A program made the position numbers and the translations under genes. Below the pieces are notes generated by a model, which was not told the origin of the DNA, searched no databases, and saw only the letters and a program-made list of their open reading frames with translations. A stretch of 64,000 nucleotides of DNA from Candidatus Rokuibacteriota bacterium (lineage in GTDB: Bacteria > Methylomirabilota > Methylomirabilia > Rokubacteriales > CSP1-6), in NCBI GenBank assembly GCA_003220535.1, contig QHSU01000064.1, forward strand, positions 1-64,000, in the 5' to 3' direction. This document shows, one piece after another, positions 46,195-55,384 of the stretch (the first letter of the stretch is position 1; each line of letters starts with the position of its first letter).

Positions 46195-46886
46195 GACAGG
46201 ACCGCCAGGAGGCGCCCCAGGACGGGATACTCGTGGATCGTCAGCCGTCTGGCCCCCGCCTTCTGGGCGAGTGCCTGCAGCTCGTCCCTCGAGTACGAGC
46301 GCCGCACGGAGAGCGGGCCGTCGTGACGCGAGATGGGATGGCACCGCAAGAGGCGCGTCGCGAGCCAGACGAGGCCGAGCGAGAGACGACGGCGAAGGAG
46401 GTCGTTCACGACGACGGCGATCCCGGCGGCGGCCGTCATCTCGCGAAGACCCTCCACGGCCTGCTCCGGCTCGAGGTGATGGAGCGTGAGCCCGCTCGTG
46501 ACGATGTCGGCGGCCCGCTCGCGGCAAGGCAGCGCGGCCGCGTCGCCGCGGACCAGCAGGACCTCGGGGTACGCGGCGGCGACCTCGCGCGCGAGCGCCA
46601 ACGTCGTCCAGTCGCGCTCGACGACGACGACGCGAATCGTCCGGCTGTTCCGGCGCGCCCACTCGACGAGGCGCACCGCGAAGGCGGCCGAGCCCCCGCC
46701 GACGTCCACGACGCGGAGCGAGCGGTCCGGCGGGACCACGGCCGCCAGACGCCGGACCTCGCGCAGCGTCAGGGCATAGCCGCCGAACCAGGTGTTCAGC
46801 CGGTCGACGTCGCCGAGCGTGGCGGCGAGATCGGCCGCGCCGACCACGCCGTCGAGCACCTCGCGTGTGTTGTCTGCGCGTTTCAT
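46191..46886 (-). CDS. Class I SAM-dependent methyltransferase
   Basis: 231 aa. The SAM-binding motif is VVDVGGGSAAFAVRLVEWA, then VVVVERD for the ribose site, and SGLTLHHLEPEQAVEGLREM. An N-terminal helical part contains LNTWFGGYALTLREVRRL. It lies 136 bp after the type III PKS and overlaps the flavoprotein gene, so it likely methylates the PKS product (context-based). Confidence 0.84.
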   Translation of the reverse strand: MKRADNTREVLDGVVGAADLAATLGDVDRLNTWFGGYALTLREVRRLAAVVPPDRSLRVVDVGGGSAAFAVRLVEWARRNSRTIRVVVVERDWTTLALAREVAAAYPEVLLVRGDAAALPCRERAADIVTSGLTLHHLEPEQAVEGLREMTAAAGIAVVVNDLLRRRLSLGLVWLATRLLRCHPISRHDGPLSVRRSYSRDELQALAQKAGARRLTIHEYPVLGRLLAVLS

Positions 46887-46935
46887 TGTAGCGGGTGCCT
46901 CGAGGCCGGCTTGGACCGAGGATGGCCTGAGACAG

Positions 46936-47011
46936 GAGCGCGTGGCTGCGACACGCCCGATCTCACCCGTTTCACGAGAAGAGCGCGTGGCTCCGACTCG
47001 TCCGATCCCTC
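46936..47011 (+). repeat. Imperfect direct repeat between the methyltransferase and PKS genes
   Basis: A unit starting gagcgcgtggct occurs at 46936 and again at 46981 (45 bp period), followed by a related cgac-cg-ccgat stretch in each. The 136 bp gap has no gene. The repeats sit in the upstream region of the methyltransferase gene and could be regulator sites. Confidence 0.5.
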
Positions 47012-47022
47012 CGACGCGCGGC

Positions 47023-48048
47023 TCACCATCGCAGTAGGGCTCCTTCGGCGGCGAAGCCGGGACCGAGGGCGATCATCACGCCCCAGTCGCCGGGGACGGG
47101 CACTTCGTCGCGGAGCGTCTCATCCAGCACGAAGAGGATCGTGGCGGACGACATGTTGCCGTAGCGGCGCAGCACCGAGCGCGAGTGGCCGACCTGCTCC
47201 TCGCTGAGGTCGAGCAGCATTCGCGCGCGATCGATCACGCGTCGGCCCGCGGAGTGCAGGACCCAGTACCGGATGTCCTCGCGCTTGAGCCCCTGCGTCG
47301 ACATCAGGATCGCCGCCATCTCACCCATCATGCTGGCACCGATGCGACGCACGTCCTTCGAGAGGATCACGCGCAGTCGCCCGCCGGGGTATTCGAACCC
47401 CATCGCGCCGAGGTGCTCGGGGCGAAAGAGGGTGCGGTGCGCGACGATCGAGGGTCCCACGTCGTCGGTCGTGACCGCGAGGGCGCCGGCGCCGTCGGCG
47501 AAGATCGCGTGGGCCACCGCGCTCTCGAGTCGGTTGTCCAGGAAGTAGGCGGCCGAGCAAATTTCGACCGCGACGACCAGCGCCCGGCGCCCGGGGAACG
47601 CCGCGACATAGCTCGACGCCTGCTGCAGCGCCACCATCGCCGATGCGCAGCCCGTGTCGCCGACGTGAACCCGCTGGACGTCGGCGCGGCAGCCGAGCCG
47701 GCCGATCAGGTGGGCGTCGAGGCTCGGCGTGAGACGCCCCGTGCACGTCGTGGTCGCAACGAAATCCACGTCGGCCGCGTCCCAGCCCGCCCCGGCGAGC
47801 GCGCGCCGCGCCGCCGACTCGCTGAGCGCGAGCGCACCGGCGCGGAAGCGATCATTCAGCTCGTCGACAGACTCGTCCGGCCGGAAGCTCGCCGGATCGA
47901 TCCACAGATGCCGGCCCTCGATGTCGCTCCGCCGAAAGAATCCGCGCCGCTCCTCGTCGCGGTAGCCCGCGAGCGCCAGCAGTTGCGCTTGCGTGAACCG
48001 ATGAGGCGGCGTCGCCGTGGCGACGGCCGCGATCTTCGGGAGCGGCAT
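47023..48048 (-). CDS. Type III polyketide synthase
   Basis: 341 aa from the ATG at 48048, which has a strong AGGAGG site. The catalytic triad is intact: Cys 134 in VGDTGCASAM, His 265 in YWVLHSAGRR and Asn 298 in RRYGNMSSATI. PGGR-type C-terminal text is replaced by LGPGFAAEGALL (GFGPG loop). It extends acyl-CoA starters with malonyl-CoA to pyrones, resorcinols or related products. The following methyltransferase and flavoprotein suggest a phenolic lipid or quinone pathway. Confidence 0.92.
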   Translation of the reverse strand: MPLPKIAAVATATPPHRFTQAQLLALAGYRDEERRGFFRRSDIEGRHLWIDPASFRPDESVDELNDRFRAGALALSESAARRALAGAGWDAADVDFVATTTCTGRLTPSLDAHLIGRLGCRADVQRVHVGDTGCASAMVALQQASSYVAAFPGRRALVVAVEICSAAYFLDNRLESAVAHAIFADGAGALAVTTDDVGPSIVAHRTLFRPEHLGAMGFEYPGGRLRVILSKDVRRIGASMMGEMAAILMSTQGLKREDIRYWVLHSAGRRVIDRARMLLDLSEEQVGHSRSVLRRYGNMSSATILFVLDETLRDEVPVPGDWGVMIALGPGFAAEGALLRW

Positions 48049-48117
48049 TCCCTCCTCCTGTCGCGGCGGGTTCGAGTAAGATGTGGGCACTTCGAGGATA
48101 CTGCGAGGGTCCAGCCC

Positions 48118-48642
48118 ATGCCACTGTTCAGCTTCGAGGGCAAGAGTCCGAAGATCCATCCCACCGCGTTCATCGCGCCCACCGCCGTGGTCGTCGGCGA
48201 CGTCACCATCGAGGAGCGCGCCTCCGTCTGGTACAACGCCGTGCTCCGCGGGGACTTCAACCCGATCGTCGTCCGTCGCGGTGCCAACGTGCAGGACTGC
48301 GCGGTCGTGCACGTCACGCCCCGCGCGGGCACTGAGATCGGCGCCGGCTCGACGGTCGGGCACAATTGCACGATCCACGCGGCATCGCTCGGCGAGGAGT
48401 GCCTCATCGGCAACGGTGCGACGGTACTCGACGGGGCGCGCATCGGCGCCCGCGCGATGGTGGCAGCGGGAGCGCTCGTGACGCCCGAGACCGAGATCCC
48501 CGAGGGCACGCTCGCCCTGGGCGCGCCGGCGAAGGTGCGCGGTCCGCTCGCGGGCACGCCGGCGGAGCGCTGGGTGCGCGCCAACCCCGAAGGCTACCAG
48601 GCACTCGCGCAGCGTCACAAAACCTCGGTCCAGCCCTGCTGA
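48118..48642 (+). CDS. Gamma-class carbonic anhydrase-like hexapeptide protein
   Basis: 174 aa from the ATG at 48118. A left-handed beta-helix of hexapeptide repeats. The three metal-ligand histidines of the gamma class are in place: His 65 in CAVVHV, His 82 and His 87 in VGHNCTIH. The ARG-binding RGDFNPI segment is also present. It could be an active carbonic anhydrase or a YrdA-like protein. It is divergent from the PKS and 4 bp before the DJ-1 gene. Confidence 0.9.
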   Translation: MPLFSFEGKSPKIHPTAFIAPTAVVVGDVTIEERASVWYNAVLRGDFNPIVVRRGANVQDCAVVHVTPRAGTEIGAGSTVGHNCTIHAASLGEECLIGNGATVLDGARIGARAMVAAGALVTPETEIPEGTLALGAPAKVRGPLAGTPAERWVRANPEGYQALAQRHKTSVQPC

Positions 48643-48646
48643 CGCC

Positions 48647-49228
48647 ATGGCGCCGAAGCGGATCGCGTTTCTCGTCTTCCCGCGTCTGACGCTGCTCGAC
48701 TTCGTCGGGGCCTACGACGCCCTCCGGCGGATCGCCTCGATGTCGATCGACCCGACGGTCACCCACCGGATCATCGGCACCGACGCCGACATCGTCGACG
48801 AGTCCGGGCTTAGCATCAAGCCCGACTCGGTGTACGAGGACCTCAAGGCGTTCGATCTCCTCTACGTGGCGGGGGGACTCGGCACCGTCGCGCTGATGGA
48901 CAACCGCCGCGCCGTCGACTATCTGATGAGCTCGGGCGACGAGCGGCCCCTGGCATCGGTTTGCTCCGGCGCACTCCTCCTCGGCCGCGCCGGGTACCTC
49001 CGCGACAAGCGCGCGACGACTCACCTCCTCGCGGTGGAGCTGCTCCGTCCGCTCTGCCGTGAGGTGGTGACGGACCGGCGCATCGTGGACGAGGGGCGCG
49101 TGGTGACGGCGGGCGGCGTCTCGTCCTCGCTCGACCTCGGCCTCTACTTCGTCGAGAAGTTCTGGGGCGTCGACGCGCGAATCAAGGTGGCCGCACAGAT
49201 GGAGTACCGCGGTTACTCCCCCATCTGA
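48647..49228 (+). CDS. DJ-1/PfpI-family protein
   Basis: 193 aa. The nucleophile elbow is ASVCSGALLLGRAG (Cys about 106), and YVAGGLGTVALMD precedes it, as in isonitrile hydratase-like members of the family. FPRLTLLDFVGAYDAL near the N-terminus carries the conserved acidic residue. The reaction cannot be fixed from sequence: hydratase, glyoxalase-like and chaperone roles are known. It is probably co-transcribed with the carbonic anhydrase. Confidence 0.86.
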   Translation: MAPKRIAFLVFPRLTLLDFVGAYDALRRIASMSIDPTVTHRIIGTDADIVDESGLSIKPDSVYEDLKAFDLLYVAGGLGTVALMDNRRAVDYLMSSGDERPLASVCSGALLLGRAGYLRDKRATTHLLAVELLRPLCREVVTDRRIVDEGRVVTAGGVSSSLDLGLYFVEKFWGVDARIKVAAQMEYRGYSPI

Positions 49229-49283
49229 GCCCCGGCGACGCGAGGCCCGCGTGACGGCTGACTCGCGATCGGCCCGCGCCTGG

Positions 49284-49313
49284 TTGACAGGTGCGCCTGA
49301 CCCCTGGTAGGGT
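49284..49313 (+). promoter_or_regulatory. Promoter of the solute-binding protein cluster, copy 1
   Basis: TTGACA (49284-49289), an 18 bp spacer and TAGGGT (49308-49313). The surrounding sequence tggTTGACAggtgc...ccctggTAGggtccgccgc closely matches the region before the third binding protein (52705-52734). This shows that the promoter was duplicated with the gene. Short cctgtcc repeats lie just downstream (49371-49391). Confidence 0.65.
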
Positions 49314-49422
49314 CCGCCGCGTCGGGCGAAGACCCGGCGAAGTGTCCGATCCCCGAAGCGAGTTCGACGTCCTGTCCTGACCTGTCCTGTCCCAACGTAT
49401 CGTGAGCACGGGAGGGTGTCAG

Positions 49423-51036
49423 ATGGAGACAGGAGCTCGACGTCACGGACCACTCTTCATCGTCGTAGTCCTCGCAGTCCTCATCGGCTCGGCGACCGTC
49501 GGAACGGCTGTTCAGGCGGCAGAGACGCCGCGCCGCGGCGGAATCCTCCTGGCGGCCATCGGCGCCGACGCGCCGAGCCTCGACCCGCACCAGGAACAAA
49601 CCTTCGCCACCATCCAGCCGGTCGCGCCGCTCTACAGCACGCTGCTCCAGATCGACCCCTACAGCTACCCGAACGTCATCGGCGACGTGGCGAGCGAATG
49701 GAAGATCTCGCCGGACGGGCTCACTTACACGTTCAAGATCCGTCAGGACATCCGTTTCCACGACGGCTCGCCGTTGACGGCCGCCGACGTCAAGGCTAGC
49801 CACGACAAGATCCTCTTTCCTCCCGAAGGGGTCCGCAGCATCCGGAAGCATCACTACTCGGCGGTGGCGAGCGTGGAAGCCCCGGATCCAAGCACCGTCG
49901 TCTTCAAGCTGAAGTTCCCGTCGGCGTCCCTTCTGGCAAACCTCGCCTCGCCGTCGAACGTCATCTTTCCGAAGAAGTACCTCGACAAGGATCCGAACTA
50001 CTTCAAGAACAACGTCATGGGCTCCGGCCCCTTCCGGTTCAAGAGCTACACACGCGGATCGACGTTCGAAGCCGAGCGGAACCCGGACTATTTCGTCAAG
50101 GACCGGCCCTACCTCAACGGCTACAAGTTCTTCATCAGCACGGAGACGTCGGTGCGCGCGGCGGCGATCCGGTCCGGCCGCGCCCACATCGAGTTCCGCG
50201 ACCTGCCCTTGGCCGAGGTGGAAGCGATCCGCAAGCAGCTCGGCGACAAGGTCGTCGTCCAGCAGACGCCCTTCGTCATCCACTTCGACATCACGATCAA
50301 CAACACGGTGAAGCCGTTCACCGACGTTCGAGTGCGCAAGGCCCTCACCCTGGCCATCGATCGCTACACGGGCGGCAAGGTGCTGCACGGGTTGACGGGT
50401 CTGCGGGACGTCGGGGCGCTCACGCGTCCGGGCACGGAGTGGGCGATGGCGCAGTCCGATCTCGAGAGGTTCCCGGGCTTCGCGCGTGACGCCGAGAAGA
50501 ACCGGGCCGAGGCCCGGCGGCTCCTCGCCGAAGCGGGCTACCCGAACGGGTTCAAGGTGGTGCTGAAAAATCGCAACGTCAAGCTCCCCTACCAGGATTT
50601 CGCCGTGTACGTGATCCAGGAGTGGCGCAAGATCGGCGTCGAGGCCGAGCATCGCCCGCTCGAGACGGCCGCCTGGTATGCCGACGGACGAGACCAGGGG
50701 AACTTCGAGGTCGTGGTTACCCCGATCGGTGCCTTCATCGACGATCCGGATCAGCTGCTCGCGCCGTACATCACGGGGTCCTCGCAGAACTGGGCACGGT
50801 TCTCCAACCCCGCGATCGACGACCTGTACTCGCGGCAAGCGCGCACGCTCGACCCCGCCGAGCGCAAGAGGCTCGTCATCGAGCTCCAGAAGATCGTGCT
50901 GGAGAACGCGTACCACATGCCGGGTCTCTGGTGGTCGCGCAACGTCGTGCACTGGGCCAAGGTGAAGAACTGGGTGGCTCCGCCGAGCCACTTCACCAAT
51001 CAGAAGCTCCAGGATGTGTGGCTCTCGGAGGACTGA
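49423..51036 (+). CDS. Family-5 ABC solute-binding protein, paralog 1
   Basis: 537 aa from the ATG at 49423, which has a GGAGG site 7 bases upstream. A Sec signal ends in AVQAAE. The SBP_bac_5 fold shows VIGDVASEWKISPDGLTYTF, GSPLTAADVKAS and GSGPFRFKSYTRGS. This family binds oligopeptides, nickel, opines or sugars. It is closely similar to the next two proteins but differs at pocket positions such as FVIHFDITINN and IGAFIDDPDQLLAPY. Confidence 0.92.
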   Translation: METGARRHGPLFIVVVLAVLIGSATVGTAVQAAETPRRGGILLAAIGADAPSLDPHQEQTFATIQPVAPLYSTLLQIDPYSYPNVIGDVASEWKISPDGLTYTFKIRQDIRFHDGSPLTAADVKASHDKILFPPEGVRSIRKHHYSAVASVEAPDPSTVVFKLKFPSASLLANLASPSNVIFPKKYLDKDPNYFKNNVMGSGPFRFKSYTRGSTFEAERNPDYFVKDRPYLNGYKFFISTETSVRAAAIRSGRAHIEFRDLPLAEVEAIRKQLGDKVVVQQTPFVIHFDITINNTVKPFTDVRVRKALTLAIDRYTGGKVLHGLTGLRDVGALTRPGTEWAMAQSDLERFPGFARDAEKNRAEARRLLAEAGYPNGFKVVLKNRNVKLPYQDFAVYVIQEWRKIGVEAEHRPLETAAWYADGRDQGNFEVVVTPIGAFIDDPDQLLAPYITGSSQNWARFSNPAIDDLYSRQARTLDPAERKRLVIELQKIVLENAYHMPGLWWSRNVVHWAKVKNWVAPPSHFTNQKLQDVWLSED

Positions 51037-51037
51037 T

Positions 51038-52642
51038 ATGCGACGTCATCGCACGCTCTTCACGGTCGTGGGGCTCTCTGTCCTGATCGGCTCCGTGGTC
51101 GTGGCGGTACCGGCCGCAGTGCAGGCGGAGACGCCGCGCCGCGGCGGTGTCCTGCTCGCGGCCATCGCTGCCGACGCGCCGAGTCTCGATCCGCACCAGG
51201 AGCAGACTTTTGCCACCATCGAGCTGGTGGCGCCGCTCTACAGCACGCTGATCCAGATCGACCCGCTCAGCTACCCCAAGATCATCGGCGACGCGGCCAG
51301 CGAGTGGAAGATCGCGTCCGACGGGCTCGCCTACACGTTCAAGCTCCGGCCGGGCATCCGGTTTCACGACGGCTCGCCGCTGACGGCCGCGGACGTCAAG
51401 GCCACCTACGACAAGATCGTCTTCCCGCCACCGGGGGTCCGGAGCATCCGGAGGAACGCCTATAGCGCGATCGCGAGCATCGAGGCCCCGGACCCGGCCA
51501 CCGTCGTGTTCAAGCTCAAGTTCGCGTCCGCCTCGCTGCTCGGCAACCTGGCCTCGCCGTGGAACGTCATCTATCCAAAGAAGTACCTGGACCGGGACCC
51601 GAACTACTTCAAGGCGAACGTCGTCGGCTCGGGGCCGTTCAAGCTCAAGAGCTACACGCGCGGCTCGACGTTCGAGGGCGAGCGGAACCCCGACTACTTC
51701 GTCAAGGACCGTCCGTACCTCGATGGTTACAAGTTCTTCATCAGTACGGAAACGTCCGTGCGGGCGGCGGCTCTTCGCTCCGGGCGCGCCTGGATCGAGT
51801 TTCGCACCATGCCTCTGGCGGAGGTGGAGGCGATCCGGAAGACGCTCGGGGACAAGGTCGTCGTGCAGGACACACCCGCGACCGGTCTGTTCGGGATCGC
51901 GATGAACCAGACTACGAAGCCGTTCACCGATATCCGCGTCCGCAAGGCCCTCACCTTGGGCCTCGATCGGTACACGGCGAGCCGGGTGCTCTACCCGCTC
52001 GCGAGTCTGAAGGACGTCGGGGCACTGATGCGTCCGGCCACGGAATTTGCGATGTCGGAGTCCGAGCTTCAGAAGCTCCCGGGGTTCGGGAGGGACGCGG
52101 AGAAGAACCGGGCCGAGGCGAAGCGCCTCCTGGCCGAGGCGGGCTATCCGAACGGCTTCAAGGTCGTCTTGAAGAACCGTAACGTGCGGGTCCCGTACAT
52201 CGACTTCGGCGTGTTCGTGATCCAGGAGTGGCGCAAGATCGGGATCGAGGCCGAGCACCGGCCGCTCGAGACCGCGGCCTGGTTCGCGGACGGGCGGGAC
52301 ACCGGAAGCTTCGAGGTCATCGTCAACGGCGTGTTCAACTACATGGACGACCCCGATCTGTTCCTCGAGCGGTACACCACGGGGGACACCAACAACTGGG
52401 GTCGCTTCTCCGATCCCCGGATCGACGATCTCTTTGCGCGCCAGACCCGGGCCCTCGACCCTGCCGAGCGGAAGCGGCTCGTCAACGAGATCGAGAAGAT
52501 CGTTCTGGAGAACGCGTACCACATCCCGGGCCTCTGGTGGGCGCGAAGCGTGGTGCACTGGGCCAAGGTGAAGAACTACGTGGCGCCGCCGAATCACTAC
52601 TCGAATCAGAAGCTACAGGACGTCTGGCTCGCGGAGGACTGA
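51038..52642 (+). CDS. Family-5 ABC solute-binding protein, paralog 2
   Basis: 534 aa from the ATG at 51038, one base after the paralog 1 stop; the ribosome site GGAGG lies inside the end of paralog 1. The signal peptide ends AAVQAE. The body is near-identical in layout to paralogs 1 and 3. Variable patches read TGLFGIAMNQT and VFNYMDDPDLFLERY. It has no promoter of its own and is co-transcribed with paralog 1. Confidence 0.92.
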   Translation: MRRHRTLFTVVGLSVLIGSVVVAVPAAVQAETPRRGGVLLAAIAADAPSLDPHQEQTFATIELVAPLYSTLIQIDPLSYPKIIGDAASEWKIASDGLAYTFKLRPGIRFHDGSPLTAADVKATYDKIVFPPPGVRSIRRNAYSAIASIEAPDPATVVFKLKFASASLLGNLASPWNVIYPKKYLDRDPNYFKANVVGSGPFKLKSYTRGSTFEGERNPDYFVKDRPYLDGYKFFISTETSVRAAALRSGRAWIEFRTMPLAEVEAIRKTLGDKVVVQDTPATGLFGIAMNQTTKPFTDIRVRKALTLGLDRYTASRVLYPLASLKDVGALMRPATEFAMSESELQKLPGFGRDAEKNRAEAKRLLAEAGYPNGFKVVLKNRNVRVPYIDFGVFVIQEWRKIGIEAEHRPLETAAWFADGRDTGSFEVIVNGVFNYMDDPDLFLERYTTGDTNNWGRFSDPRIDDLFARQTRALDPAERKRLVNEIEKIVLENAYHIPGLWWARSVVHWAKVKNYVAPPNHYSNQKLQDVWLAED

Positions 52643-52704
52643 TACGACCGCGCCCTCGCAGTGGCGACTCGACGCCTGACAGCCCCCCTGACAGGAGGCG
52701 CTGG

Positions 52705-52734
52705 TTGACAAGTGCCCTCCGCCCTTGGTAGCGT
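52705..52734 (+). promoter_or_regulatory. Promoter of the solute-binding protein cluster, copy 2
   Basis: TTGACA (52705-52710), 18 bp spacer, TAGCGT (52729-52734). Flanks match the copy before paralog 1 (tggTTGACA and ttggTAGcgtccgccgc). It lies 60 bp upstream of paralog 3 and can drive paralog 3 plus the permease genes. Confidence 0.65.
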
Positions 52735-52793
52735 CCGCCGCTAAATCGGTGTCCCTGCGCGCTCCAGCGGTCCACGTCCTGTGGAGGTGCCAG

Positions 52794-54404
52794 ATGGCGG
52801 TAGGTGTCCGATATTACCGAACGCTATTCACCGTCGTTGCGCTCGCGGTCCTGGTCGCCCTGGCGGCCTCCGCTGCCGTCCAGGCTGCGGAAACGCCGCG
52901 CCGCGGCGGAATATTGCTCGCTGCCATCGGTGCTGACGCGCCGAGTCTCGATCCTCACCAGGAGAGCACCTTCGCCACCCTCCAGATGGTGGCGCCGCTC
53001 TATAGCACGTTGATCCAGATCGACCCACTCAGCTACCCGAAGATCATCGGCGACGCGGCCAGCGAGTGGAAGATTGCGCCCGACGGTCTGATGTACACGT
53101 TCAAGATCCGTCAGGGAATCAAGTTCCATGACGGCTCGTCCCTGACGGCTGTCGACGTCAAGGCCACCTACGAAAAGATCGTCTCCCCGCCCGAAGGCGT
53201 CCGGAGCGTTCGGAGGAACGCCTACGCGCCGATCACGAGCATCGAGACCCCGGACCCGGACACGGTCGTGTTCAAGCTCAAGTACGCGTCGGCCTCGCTG
53301 CTGGACAATCTGGCCTCACCGTGGAACGTCATCTACCCCAAGAAGTACCTGGACAAGGACCCTAACTATTTCAAGACGAACGTCGTGGGCTCGGGCCCGT
53401 TCAAGTTCAAGAGCTACACGCGCGGCTCGACCTTCGAGGGTGAGCGCAATCCGGACTACTTCGTCAAGAACCGGCCGTACCTGAACGGCTACAAGTTCTT
53501 CATCAGCCCCGAGACCTCCGTCCGCGCCGCGGCCGTCCGATCGGGGCGCGCCTACATCGAGTTCCGTGACCTGCCGAACGCCGATGTGGACGCGATCAAG
53601 AAGCAGCTCGGGGACAAGGTGGTCGTTCAGCAGACGCCCATGACCGGCCAGTGGGGTATCGCCATCAACAACACCGTGAAGCCCTTCACGGATGTGCGCG
53701 TCCGGAAAGCGCTCACGCTCAGCCTCGATCGCTACACCGCTGGCAAGGTTCTGTTCCCGCTCACCGGCCTGCGGGATGTGGGGGCGCTGATGCGTCCGGC
53801 TACGGAGTGGGGGCTGCCCGAGGCCGAGCTCCAGAAGCTGCCCGGATTCGGGAGGGACATGGAGAAGAACCGGGCCGAGGCCAGGCGACTCCTGGCCGAG
53901 GCCGGCTATCCGAACGGCTTCAAGCTCGTCCTGAAAAACCGTAACGTGAAGCTCCCGTACCAGGACTTCGCGGTCTTCGTGATCCAGGAGTGGCGGAAGA
54001 TCGGGATCGAGGTCGACCACCGGCCGCTCGAGACGGCGGCCTGGTTCGCGGATGGACGGGACACCGGGAACTTCGAGCTGATCATCAGTCCGAACGTCGA
54101 GGCCAGTGACGACCCCGATCTGTTCCTGCGGCGAGCCACCACGGGGGACACGGAGAACTGGAGCCGGTACAGCGATCCCGCAATCGACGACCTGTTCTCG
54201 CGGCAGTCGCGGACGCTCGACCGCGCCGAGCGGAAAAAGCTGGTGCACCAGCTGCAGAAGATCGTTCTCGAGAACGCGTACTACATGCCCGGCCTCTGGT
54301 GGTCGCGGAACGTCGTCCACTGGGCCAAGGTGAAGAACTACGTGGCCCCGCCCAATCACTACGCCAATCAGAAGCTCCAGGACGTCTGGCTGGCGGAGGA
54401 CTGA
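52794..54404 (+). CDS. Family-5 ABC solute-binding protein, paralog 3
   Basis: 536 aa from the ATG at 52794, with a GGAGG site 6 bases upstream. The signal peptide ends AAVQAAE. The sequence is closer to paralog 2 in the first half (APLYSTLIQIDPLSYPKIIG) but has its own pocket patches TGQWGIAINNT and NVEASDDPDLFLRR. It precedes the permease genes by 21 bp, so it is the one most directly linked to DppBC. Confidence 0.92.
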   Translation: MAVGVRYYRTLFTVVALAVLVALAASAAVQAAETPRRGGILLAAIGADAPSLDPHQESTFATLQMVAPLYSTLIQIDPLSYPKIIGDAASEWKIAPDGLMYTFKIRQGIKFHDGSSLTAVDVKATYEKIVSPPEGVRSVRRNAYAPITSIETPDPDTVVFKLKYASASLLDNLASPWNVIYPKKYLDKDPNYFKTNVVGSGPFKFKSYTRGSTFEGERNPDYFVKNRPYLNGYKFFISPETSVRAAAVRSGRAYIEFRDLPNADVDAIKKQLGDKVVVQQTPMTGQWGIAINNTVKPFTDVRVRKALTLSLDRYTAGKVLFPLTGLRDVGALMRPATEWGLPEAELQKLPGFGRDMEKNRAEARRLLAEAGYPNGFKLVLKNRNVKLPYQDFAVFVIQEWRKIGIEVDHRPLETAAWFADGRDTGNFELIISPNVEASDDPDLFLRRATTGDTENWSRYSDPAIDDLFSRQSRTLDRAERKKLVHQLQKIVLENAYYMPGLWWSRNVVHWAKVKNYVAPPNHYANQKLQDVWLAED

Positions 54405-54425
54405 GCCGGGTCGAGGTAGCGCGAA

Positions 54426-55382
54426 ATGTCGACGTACATCACGAAAAGGGTGCTGTTGATAATCCCGACGCTACTCGGCGCCGCCGCCCTGGTGTTCGTG
54501 ATCATGCGCGTCATCCCAGGGGACGTGGCCCTGCTGATCTTCGGTGGTGACGCGGGCGGCCACATCGATCCCAAGCAGCTCGCCGCCATGCGCCATCGGC
54601 TCGGCCTGGATCAACCCCTGTGGATGCAGTTCGCGACGTGGCTCTGGGGGGTGATCCGCTTCGACTTCGGTACCTCGCTCTGGACTGGTCGCCCGGTCAT
54701 CGAAGAGCTGCTCATCCGCCTGCCGCTCTCGCTCGAGCTCGCGCTCGCGGCGACGGCGGTTTCGGTGGTCATCGCCATCCCCTTCGGCATGCTGGCGGCC
54801 GTCCGCCAGGACACCTGGGTGGACTACCTGGTGCGCGTGGTCAGCATCGGGGGCCTGGCCATCCCGTCGTTCTGGGTGGGTATCCTCTGCATCCTGTTTC
54901 TCGTGGTGTTCTTCGGCTGGGGGCCGCCGCTCGAGTTCACGCCCCCCTGGGTCAATCCCTGGGCGAATTTCCAGATGATGATCTGGCCGGTGGTCACCGT
55001 AGGCTATCGGTACGCCGCCGTCACCACCCGCATGACGCGCTCCACGATGCTCGAGGTGCTGCGCGAAGACTACATCCGCACGGCCTGGGCGAAAGGGCTG
55101 CGGGAGCGGGCCGTGGTCGTCCGTCACGCTCTGAAGAACTCGATGCTCCCGGTGATCACGTTGATCGGAACCGAGTTCGCCTTCCTCATCGGTGGCCTGG
55201 TCGTCACCGAGACCGTCTTCACGCTGAACGGCGTGGGGCGATTCGTGGTGGACGCGGTCGCCCATCGGGACTACCCGGTCGTGCAGGCGCTGATCTTCCT
55301 GATCGCGTTCGGCTTCGTGATCGTGAACCTTCTGGTTGACTTGACGTACGCATGGTTCGACCCACGGATCCGGTATCGCTAG
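54426..55382 (+). CDS. DppB-type ABC permease
   Basis: 318 aa with six membrane helices. The N-terminal domain has RVLLIIPTLLGAAALVFVIMR, then IDPKQLAAMRHRLGLDQPLW, which is typical of DppB/OppB. The EAA loop is EVLREDYIRTAWAKGLRERAVV and the C-terminus ends DLTYAWFDPRIRYR. It forms the channel with the next gene. No DppD/DppF ATPases follow. Confidence 0.93.
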   Translation: MSTYITKRVLLIIPTLLGAAALVFVIMRVIPGDVALLIFGGDAGGHIDPKQLAAMRHRLGLDQPLWMQFATWLWGVIRFDFGTSLWTGRPVIEELLIRLPLSLELALAATAVSVVIAIPFGMLAAVRQDTWVDYLVRVVSIGGLAIPSFWVGILCILFLVVFFGWGPPLEFTPPWVNPWANFQMMIWPVVTVGYRYAAVTTRMTRSTMLEVLREDYIRTAWAKGLRERAVVVRHALKNSMLPVITLIGTEFAFLIGGLVVTETVFTLNGVGRFVVDAVAHRDYPVVQALIFLIAFGFVIVNLLVDLTYAWFDPRIRYR

Positions 55383-55384
55383 TC

